This document shows positions 56,985-64,000 of a stretch of 64,000 bases of DNA, in pieces (positions within the stretch are counted from its first letter, which is position 1; each line of letters opens with the position of its first letter). Below the pieces are notes generated by a model, which saw only the letters and a list, made by a program, of their open reading frames with translations, made no database searches and had not been told where the DNA came from. The DNA is from Heterocephalus glaber. Taxonomy: Eukaryota > Chordata > Mammalia > Rodentia > Bathyergidae. Both the position numbers and the translations under genes were made by a program. The stretch covers positions 16,610,532 through 16,674,531 of the forward strand of contig NW_004624776.1 in the NCBI RefSeq assembly GCF_000247695.1, written 5' to 3'.

Positions 56985-57410
56985 TGCTATGGCTTGTATC
57001 TAGATATCCTCCCAAAGCTTCATTCATGCATTTGTAGGTGGGACTTTTCAGAGCTGGCTGGATCTAGGCTGTATGATACTAGGATTAAGGGTGTGTGGTA
57101 CTGGATTAGTGCACTGATTGGTTTAGCATAGTTCTGGATGTGGATAATGGGAAGCCCCACCCTGGGTGTGGGTGGCACTACCCAAAAGGCCTATATCTTA
57201 GATAGGCTAAAAGGAAAATACAGCCTTGCTGCTTGCAGCTTCCTGCCTTTTGCCTGCCACACCATGAACTCTTTCTCCTCTCTTATGCTCCTCTGCCATG
57301 CCAGCCAATTATGGACTGACACCTTTACAAACTGAGCTAAAATGAACCTTTCTTCCTTTAACCTGTGGTGTTGGGCATTTTGTCCAGCGATGAGAAAAGT
57401 AACAAATGCA
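56985..57410 (+). repeat. MaLR-type LTR
   Basis: Begins TGCTATGGCTTGTATC and ends GTAACAAATGCA after a GTGTTGGGCATTTTGTC block. The start, TATA-less middle and end follow the MaLR (THE1/MST-like) LTR plan. It is closely similar to the copy at 9492-9878. It sits immediately before the provirus 3' LTR. Confidence 0.75.
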
Positions 57411-57424
57411 AAGGTGGACCTTCC

Positions 57425-58079
57425 TCCTTCAGCATCCCTTAAAGATTTTCAAGGACCTGGTCTCTGAGAGGGAAATAGTACAGGTAGTACAATTGGGGCT
57501 GGGAGAAAACTTCCCTCTACTGACTTGGATTTGGGAAACTTCTCAGGAGCAATCCACCTTCTATTTGTGCTGAAAGAAGTAAAAAATAAACTAACAAGGA
57601 CCCAGGAAATCTCTAAATCTCCAGGCCAGAGCACATGCATGATAGACCCGATGGCCTGACCTTCAGTAACCATTTCCCCACTCAAACCATTTCCACTTTC
57701 CTGCATCTCATCTATGTAATTTAATCAGAGTGAACTCTGGGACAGGTACACATGTGGAAGCTCCTGAAATGACTCAGCACCTTGTCAATCATTCCTACAG
57801 ATCTTACCTAGAGACCTAACGAGGCACCCAGGCTGGGGTGCATATCATTTAAAATCTAAAAGCCTATGTGCCTTTTATTTTCCTGTCATCCAAGCACCAC
57901 TTTTCTGTTTGCACCACATTTTTGTTTCTGTTGGTATGGACCTGCCCTGAGTATATTTTCCCATTATCTTCAATAAATGTAGGTGCTTTTTCTTTTACCA
58001 TTGGATGGGTACTTGCAATTCTTTGCTTGCCATACATAAGATCCTGCAATCTATCTGTTGGGTCCACCATTTGATATCA
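57425..58079 (+). repeat. 3' LTR of the class-I provirus
   Basis: Partner of 43615-44243 (see the shared blocks there). Poly(A) signal AATAAATGTAGG at 57972-57977; it ends near TTGATATCA. Divergence from the 5' copy is obvious by eye. Confidence 0.8.
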
Positions 58080-58680
58080 CTGTGATGCATTTGCCAGGTG
58101 GTCTGATGAAAGGTCCCGTTGGTGTGCATCAGTCCCATGCTCCAAGGTGAGGTGCTTCTCCTTTTTTTATGATCCTGGGAGGGAGTTGCATCATTCATGG
58201 GTCTGGTGTGTCTAATAAGCTCACAGGGCTGGTTTTCTCTGATGTGCCCCTCATTTGATAAGTTTATAGGCGGTAGTTGTTTGTTAGCATGATTAATTTG
58301 CCAGTTTATGCCTTATGACTGTGCTGGGTAGCTGTTCTTTTCTGTAAGTTTGCTGTTTTTGACATCTGGAGGATACTGTTTCACAGATGAGTTACTAACT
58401 CATCCTGCCTCAGTATTTGTACTCACAAGGGAACATACTGCTGTTTTATATAATGGAGTCACTCTGAGCAAAGCCCAGCCCAAAAGCTACTGTTCTATAC
58501 AACATGGAGTAATTCACAGCAGGCCACAGCCTGCTCTACACAGTTTTCCAAAGCAACTGTACCAGTTTACCTTTCTACCAGCAGTGTGTGAGGGCTCCAA
58601 TTTCCCACTTGGGACCAGTGGTGATGAACCTATGGCATGTGTGATATTTGTCTTACTTTTAAGACAAAAGATATTAATGT
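58080..58680 (+). other. Sequence 3' of the provirus, nothing firmly recognised
   Basis: Follows the provirus 3' LTR. The ...CTGTTCTATACAACATGG segment may be another LTR remnant, not assigned. Confidence 0.35.
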
Positions 58681-58689
58681 ATGAGGCTC

Positions 58690-58880
58690 TTTTTTTTGGT
58701 TTTTTGGGGTTGTTTTGGTTTGTGGGGGTTTTTTGTGTGTGTGTTTGTTTTTTGTTTTTCTTGGGTTTTCGAGACAGGGTCTTGCTATGTAGCCCACGCT
58801 GGCCTCAAACTCGTGGCGATCCTTCTGCCTCAGCCCCCCAACTGCTGGGATTACAGGCATGCACCAACATGCCTAGCTTT
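58690..58880 (-). repeat. B1 SINE with long T/G-rich tail
   Basis: TTCGAGACAGGGTCTTGCTA ... ACTGCTGGGATTACAGGCAT; tail degenerated into GGTTTT/TGTG repeats. Confidence 0.9.
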
Positions 58881-58940
58881 TGCCATTGTTTTGTTTGGCA
58901 AAGGTTTTTAATTTCATTAAAATCCAATTTAAAAGATTCA

Positions 58941-58968
58941 CTTGATCTTAGCCAAAAGGCCAAGAAGC
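58941..58968 (-). ncRNA. U2 snRNA 5'-end fragment (retropseudogene)
   Basis: The reverse complement, GCTTCTTGGCCTTTTGGCTA then AGATCAAG, equals nucleotides 4-31 of U2 snRNA with one C-to-T change at a CpG. It is flanked by AATCCAATTTAAAAGATTCA (58921-58940) and AATCCAGTTTAAAAGATTCA (58969-58988), 20-bp target duplications with one mismatch. It has no promoter and no body of U2, so it is a non-functional retroposed fragment. Confidence 0.9.
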
Positions 58969-58984
58969 AATCCAGTTTAAAAGA

Positions 58985-59345
58985 TTCAAAGAACTGCCAT
59001 CTTGACCAGCTAAAGATCAGTTCAAGTCTCAAGATTTATGGGCCCCTGTAACCCAGGAATGAAGGAGTCAGAGAACTGCCACATGGACTAGCTCAATCAA
59101 GCCTTAAGATGTACAGGCCCTTGTCAAAACCATGGGCCCCAGCAGTAACAGGAAAGGTTTCAAAGACACATCTCCATCTCCTGATATCAGCAATTTCCCC
59201 CTACAAGCCCATAAAAACCCATTCTGTAAGAGCCTGTAAGAGAGGTACTGCTCTGGTGTTTGCTGGCCAGTGGTGCCTGTCAGGTTTTAATTCTAATAAA
59301 GCCTGTCATGTACTGTGGGGCTCAATTCTTTTTTCCTTTCTTCCT
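58985..59345 (+). repeat. LTR-like element with duplicated U3 segment
   Basis: CCCATAAAAACCC (TATA-like, about 59210) is followed by TAATAAAGCCTGTC (poly(A) signal, about 59296) at typical LTR spacing. Upstream are two imperfect ~85-bp direct repeats beginning AGAACTGCCA. Ends are approximate and the family is unassigned. Confidence 0.5.
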
Positions 59346-59599
59346 AACACAGCTTATCAACTATTTCTTTCATAGATTGTACCTTCAACAGTGAATCTAA
59401 AAATCATTGCTCTACCTGAGTTCATCTAGATTTTTTCCTATATTATCTTCTATTTTTATAGTCTTGCATCTTACATGTAGTCCATAATATATTTTGAGTT
59501 AATTTTGGTGAAGGGCATAATGTCTGTGTCTAGGTTTATTTGTTTTTTTAATGTGTGAGTTTCCACTTGTTCAGCACCATTTATTGAAAAGGTTATCTT

Positions 59600-59818
59600 T
59601 GTGCCAGCTGTAGTGTTGCACACCTGTAATCCCAGCACTTGGGAGGCTGAGACAGGAGGATTGCTGCAAGTTCAAGGCCAGTTTAGGCTATATAGTGAGT
59701 TCAAGGCCAGCTTGAACTACATAGCAAGATCCTGTCTCAAAAAACAGGGCTGGGATGTAGCTCAGTGGTGCCGCACCTACCTGAGTTCAATCCCTGTTAC
59801 TGGAAAAAGAAAAAAAAA
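59600..59818 (+). repeat. B1 followed by ID (B1-dID-type dimer SINE)
   Basis: A complete B1 with internal duplication (CACCTGTAATCCCAGCACTT to GATCCTGTCTCAAAAAACA) is directly followed by GGGCTGGGATGTAGCTCAG and CTGAGTTCAATCCCTG. It may be a dimer or two adjacent insertions. Confidence 0.75.
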
Positions 59819-59879
59819 AAAGATCAATTGGCCATATTTATATGTCTATTTTGGGGCTTTTGTTATATTTTCAATCTAA

Positions 59880-60265
59880 AAATGTCCTCCAGAAGTCTCT
59901 TGGGTTCTGAAGTGTGCCTTTTGGAAGGTGATTGGATCATGTGGGCTCTATACTCATTGGTGGATGAATTCATCAATGAGTTCGAAACTGAATGTGCTGT
60001 TAGAAAGTGGGGCCTGGTTGGAAATGGGTCACTGGAAACATGATTAGAAGCATGTATTTTTGTCCTCACCCCACCTTTCTTTCTTTCTCTTATTCCTGCT
60101 TGGGATGGGATTGATCTGCTTTTCTCTACTATGTCCTTTCACTATGCCATTTTTGCGTTGGAGCCAGCTGGCCATGTGTGGACTAAATCCTCTGAAACCA
60201 TGAGCCAAATAACTCTCCTCCTTGCAGATCTTGGGTATCTTGCCCTAGTAACATAAAAATAACTA
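59880..60265 (+). repeat. MaLR/MLT-type LTR fragment
   Basis: GGAAGGTGATTGGATCATG near the start and ATCTTGGGTATCTTGCCC then AATAACTAATACA at the end follow the MaLR LTR pattern. Confidence 0.65.
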
Positions 60266-60284
60266 ATACAGCTCTCTATTTATT

Positions 60285-60410
60285 TGTTTGTTTGTTGTTT
60301 TCTCTTAGAAACAGGGTCTCACTACGTTGCCCAGACTGCCCTCAGCTGTGATCCTCTTACTCAGCTGTGCCAAAGGCTGGGAGTACACATGTGCCAACAC
60401 ACTTGGCTTG
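60285..60410 (-). repeat. B1 SINE
   Basis: Antisense B1: AAACAGGGTCTCACTACGTT followed by AAGGCTGGGAGTACACATG. Confidence 0.75.
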
Positions 60411-61349
60411 GGCTCCCTGTTCTAGTCCAGTGATGAACTTGTCTATTCTGTTAACCCTACTATACTCTCTTGATTACTGTGGTTTCATAGTAAATCTTCA
60501 AGTCTTGCACTATTAGTGCTCCAACTTTGTTCTTCAATATTGAGTTGTTTTTCCAGGGTCTTTCATCATTCTATATAAATTTTAGAGTTGATTTGTCAGT
60601 ATCCACAAAATACCTTGGTACTGTGTTGAATATATATATCAGGTTGGGAAGTGCCAAGTTTTTGGCAATATTGAGCCTTCCTCTTTGTGAACATAGACTA
60701 GCTTCCCATTTATTCCATTCTTTGATATTTTCATCATTTTAATAGTTTTTGTCATATAAATCTTGTGTATCTTGTTAGATTTATATTGAAGGATTTCATT
60801 TTAGTATTTCCATTGTAATGTAAATAATAACATTTTTAATTTCAAATTCCACTTTTTCATTGCTATATACAAGAAAACAACTGACTTTTGTATATTAGCC
60901 TTATAATGTACAACCTTGCTATAAATGATTATTATTTCCAGCAGGGTTTTTGTTGATTCTTTCAGAGTTTCTACATAGACTGTTGAGTCATCTTCAAAGG
61001 CAGTTTTACTTCTTCCTTCTCAATCTATATAACTTTAATTTCTTTTTCTTGTCAAGTTCCCCCTCTATTGCTAGTTTCCTGATAGTTTTTATCATGAATA
61101 GTTATTCAATTTTTGTCAAATAGTTTTTCTGTATCTAATGATATGATCACATGATTTTTCTTTAACTAATTAAAGTGATAGATTAATTAAGTTTCAAATG
61201 TCAAACCAGCCTTGTATATCTGGAATGAATACTACTTGGTTATTGTATAACTCTTTATATATCATTGGATTCAATTTGGTAATATTTTGTTGAAGATTTT
61301 GGCATCCATGTACATAAGAGATACTGGTCCTTAGTTTTCTATTTATTTA

Positions 61350-61508
61350 TTTTTCTATTTGTTTTTTTTTTTAGACAGGGTCTCAGTATGTAGTTCAGAT
61401 TGGCCTCGAACTCACTCTGTAGCCCACGTTGGCCTCAGACTAGAGGCAATCCTCCTGCCTCAGCCTCCCATGTGCTGGGATTACAGGCATGTGCCACCAT
61501 TCCAGCTT
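61350..61508 (-). repeat. B1 SINE with internal duplication
   Basis: Antisense B1 starting at a T-tract: AGACAGGGTCTCAGTATGTA; TTGGCCTCGAACTCACTCTG; GTGCTGGGATTACAGGCATG. Confidence 0.88.
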
Positions 61509-61740
61509 TTTAAAATTTATTTTTAATTTAAAACATTATTACAGTAAAAGACATGTTGCCATTAACCCCCCTCAAAATACTTCCCCTCGATTCAAACACA
61601 CCCCATTGTCCTTGTCTCTTTTTTTAATGTACATGATGATTACATTCTTTGTGAGGAGTTGTATGTGTACATAACACATCTTAATTCTTTTTATTCTTCC
61701 TTCCCCTCTATTCCCTTTAGTTTTCTTTCCTTGCAATGCC
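61509..61740 (-). mobile_element. L1 3'-end-like fragment
   Basis: T/C-rich sequence with GTGTACATAACACATC then TTAATTCTTTTTATTCTTCC. It resembles the antisense L1 tails at 20126-20345 and 24957-25080. Confidence 0.45.
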
Positions 61741-62280
61741 TTTGTTTGGTTTTGATGTAAGGATGATGATGGCCTCAGAGAATGAGTTAGGAAGTGTTTC
61801 CACTGCTCCTAACCCTTCCACTTTTCAAATGAGATTATAGAAATATGGTATAATTTCTTACTTAAATGTTTGGTAGAATTCACTGAATTTATCTGGCCTG
61901 GGTGCTTTCTGATTTGGAAGGTTATTAATTATTAATTCAATTTCTTTAATAGATGTAGACCTATTTATTCAGATTGTCTCTTTCTCCTTGTGTGAGTTTT
62001 GGCAGATTGTGTCTTTCAAGGAATTGATTTGTTTCATAGGTTACCTGTAGTCATAGAATTGTGCACAGTACTCCTTGATTATCCTTTTAGTGTACATACT
62101 CTCTCTAGTGAGAGATCCCCACTTTCATTTCTGATTAATAATCTGTATCTTCTTTCTGCTTTTTTTAAAAGTTAGCCTGACTTATGATTTTATTGATGAT
62201 TCAAACAACCAGCTTTCGGATTCATTGATTTTCTCTTTGGACTTCTTGTTTTCAATTTTACTGATTTCGGCTCTATTTTA

Positions 62281-62889
62281 TTTTTTAAATGCAAAACTCT
62301 TTATCACAGGAATATATAAAACAAATGTTAGGGCAAATATTTTTCTTTTGTCTAATTCTGAGACAAGGTGTCTATTCTGACTGTATTCACCTATAAGTCT
62401 CTCTCCCTTCTCAATCTGATCACATTGGAACGCATCCTTCCTCAGTCTCTCTGAGTGGTCTTTCCAGCCCCCTCTGGGGTTAGCTGTGAGGAGCCTAAGA
62501 GGCTCCTTATGATGATTAATGCCTGGGTGAAGAAGAAAATATTTTCTTTTTCTAAACAGGATTATTATGAAAAATGTCATAATTGTGAATCAGATCTCAG
62601 ACTGGCCACTTAATAGTTCTCTGATACTAGGAAAATCCATTTTTTATCAAAATCCAAGTCTCTGTGTTTATCTTAGTGGTTTGAGTATCCCATTAAGAGT
62701 CTCAGTGTTCTCAGTTTAGTTTTACAAATGTTTGATGAGCACCTACTGTGTGACTGGCACTATTCAAGGGGAGATTTCCCTTCTTTCTCCACTCAGTCAA
62801 TGAATATTTGGTTGCCTGCTCTGTGCCAGGTACTGTGCTATGTGTCTGGGAAAGTGTTTAAAATTTATAATGTGGGAGACTCAAAATTA
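62281..62889 (+). other. Intergenic, nothing recognised
   Basis: No gene, RNA or repeat that I can name. Confidence 0.45.
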
Positions 62890-63020
62890 TGATGGAAAGC
62901 TTGGCATGGTGGAACACGCTTGTCATCCCAGGATTTAGGAGGCCGAGACTGAATCTAGCATGGGCTACCTAGTGAGTTCAAGGCCACCCTGAACCACACA
63001 ATGAGAAAAATACTTGTTTT
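62890..63020 (+). repeat. B1 SINE (diverged)
   Basis: GCTTGGCATGGTGGAACACG ... GAGTTCAAGGCCACCCTGAA. Confidence 0.8.
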
Positions 63021-63334
63021 AAAAGCCAAAGGAAAAGCAAGTATGATGGAGAAGTGAAGGATGCTGCTGGATCACACAGAAGAGAATCGTCTCAAGCCTG
63101 AGGAAGTCATGGAAGGCAGTTGGGAGGAAGTGAAGCCTACCAGAGACCTCCAAGCAGACATGGGGTGCTGGTGGTGTGTGGCAACATGAGTGGAACTGAA
63201 GGAGATTTGAGACTGAAAATACAGGCCAGGGTTAGGACGCAGGGACCTTATGAGTCTTACTAAAGCAATGTTAGCCAAAGTTGATTACTGTTGCTTCCAA
63301 CCAAAGAAAGCCATTGGATTCAAATTGAATCACA

Positions 63335-63475
63335 GGAACTGAGCACGGTGTTGCATGCCTGTAATCCCAGGGAGGCTGAGGCAGGAGGATTGCTATGAGG
63401 TCAAGGCCAGCCTGGGCTACATAGTGCATTCAAGGCAAACTACAAAGAAAGAGCCTGTCTCAAAAAACAAACATA
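63335..63475 (+). repeat. B1 SINE
   Basis: CTGAGCACGGTGTTGCATGC ... GCCAGCCTGGGCTACATAGT ... A-tail. Confidence 0.9.
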
Positions 63476-63534
63476 ATCATAGATTCTTATACCTCAAAGC
63501 TAGCAAGGAACTCTAGGGTCAGTCTGGTTTAAAA

Positions 63535-63683
63535 TCAAGCATCGGGCACATAACTGTAATCCCAGCACTCAGGAGGCTGAGGCAGGAGGACTGTCCTGAA
63601 TTCAAGGCCAGCCTGGGCTACAAAGTGAGTTTAAGGCCAGCCTGAATTACAGGGCAAGACTCTGTCTCAAAAAAAAAAAATCT
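63535..63683 (+). repeat. B1 SINE with internal duplication
   Basis: AACTGTAATCCCAGCACTCA ... GGCCAGCCTGAATTACAGGG ... A12 tail. Confidence 0.92.
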
Positions 63684-63689
63684 TCTAGG

Positions 63690-64000
63690 CACAGAAGGTT
63701 TTAACAGCCCTATTTTTTGGGTTGGATGGATCACTGAAGCTTAGAATATAAATAACCCAGAGCGGTCCCAGCACCCGGAAGGAAGCTCCCCCGCCGAAAT
63801 CCCACGCTCCTAGGGCAGAGAAGGTGAGCCACACCGGCGCCAGAAGCAGCCCCCCACCCCCACCCCGTGGAAATGAGAAGACATGTAAACAAGCCTCAAA
63901 ACCAGATTTCCGGATCACCTACAGCAACCCCAAAGGGAAACGAGATGGAACAATCTGATACTCAACCACCTGGACTCTCTGAACTGGCAACAAAAGAGGA
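63690..64000 (+). mobile_element. Second L1 (sense), 5' UTR and ORF1 start, cut by the window end
   Basis: The GC-rich leader (CCCGGAAGGAAGCTCCC) precedes an ATG at 63873. Downstream sequence parallels the L1 at 46880 (GAACAATCTGATACTCAACC then ACCTGGACTCTCTGAACTGG). The left boundary is unclear because B1 elements lie just upstream. Confidence 0.75.
63873..64000 (+). CDS. L1 ORF1 N-terminus (partial, open to window end)
   Basis: ATG at 63873 opens a frame with no stop to position 64000 (42 codons). It begins MRRHVNKPQNQ and includes EQSDTQPPGLSELATKE. The corresponding part of the L1 at 46880 contains the similar EQSESHPPELSEV, so this is the divergent N-terminal region of ORF1p, upstream of the coiled coil. 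Unlike the 46.9-kb copy it carries no stop within the visible part, but too little is present to judge whether the element is intact. Confidence 0.7.
   Translation, partial: MRRHVNKPQNQISGSPTATPKGNEMEQSDTQPPGLSELATKE

Larger units (their letters stand above)
43615..58079 (+). mobile_element. Class-I endogenous retrovirus (defective provirus) with nested insertions
   Basis: Two related LTRs (about 43615-44243 and 57425-58079) bracket retroviral gene remnants in the order gag, pro, pol, env. The reverse transcriptase and RNase H remnants resemble gammaretrovirus-like (class I) elements. The element spans 14.5 kb because a ~6.9-kb L1 sits in its 5' half. It is further interrupted by a solo LTR, an ID SINE and a MaLR LTR. 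Every frame has multiple stops; the protease active-site triad is not recognisable, and I find no integrase or surface envelope region. It is an old, non-coding fossil. Confidence 0.85.
59395..62280 (-). mobile_element. Old antisense L1 ORF2 fragment with nested SINEs and a MaLR LTR
   Basis: On the minus strand the sequence matches the L1 reverse transcriptase and downstream region. On the + strand, the AGCACCATTTATTGAAAAGG block near 59575 and the GTTGAAGATTTTGGCATCCA block near 61292 are classic antisense L1 landmarks. It is interrupted at about 59600-59820, 59880-60265, 60285-60410 and 61350-61740. Confidence 0.75.

Noticed and set aside
58350..59051. 233-codon + strand open frame
   Set aside because: It runs through an antisense B1 SINE, a U2 fragment and LTR-like sequence, so it is a composite of repeats.
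1..64000. CRISPR arrays, operons, bacterial-type signals
   Set aside because: Spliced genes, SINEs and LTR elements show mammalian nuclear DNA; the direct repeats are target duplications or microsatellites.

Overview
This window is nuclear DNA from a mammal, almost certainly a rodent. The coding sequence is spread over exons with GT/AG introns. The remaining sequence is dense in B1-type (7SL-derived) SINEs, ID-type (tRNA-Ala-derived) SINEs, B1+ID dimers, LINE-1, MaLR-type LTRs and endogenous retroviruses. The dominant ID subfamily ends in a 'CCTGGTACC' signature and the murid B2/B4 families were not noticed. This points to a non-murid rodent; beaver (Castor) is my best guess, made from memory of SINE styles and not proven.

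The only functional gene recognised is LATS2, the Hippo-pathway Ser/Thr kinase, on the + strand. Six coding exons are present (17188-17320, 18856-20111, 21270-21852, 22946-23128, 24728-24834, 27495-27989) and together encode about 918 residues. All splice phases agree and no coding exon carries a disabling lesion. They cover the UBA region, the proline-rich linker with its PPPPY motif, the MOB-binding region, the complete NDR-family kinase domain with its long activation-segment insert, and the C-terminal hydrophobic motif. The 5' exon(s) encoding roughly the first hundred residues lie upstream, so 1-17187 is intron. The 3' UTR runs from 27990 to about 29250.

From about 29.3 kb to the end I see no functional gene. 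On the minus strand at 33.1-35.6 kb is a processed pseudogene of the P4-ATPase ATP11B, with a stop at codon 4 and a mutated phosphorylation motif. From 35.6 to 43.6 kb are old antisense L1 pieces, an ERVL-like LTR, a solo LTR with perfect 5-bp target duplications, and two inverted copies of one ~720-bp LTR family. A class-I endogenous retrovirus occupies 43.6-58.1 kb. Its LTRs have diverged, and gag, pro, pol and env are broken. Into it have been inserted a ~6.9-kb L1 (14-bp target duplication, 100-N assembly gap), a solo LTR inside pol, an ID SINE and a MaLR LTR. From 58.1 to 62.3 kb are a short U2 snRNA fragment with 20-bp target duplications, another LTR and an antisense L1. The right edge enters a second sense-strand L1 whose ORF1 start is open to the window end.

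Nothing here looks like an unknown cassette or system. The points worth a second look are the retroposition records (ATP11B transcript structure, U2 fragment, nested provirus) and two splice-site peculiarities in LATS2.
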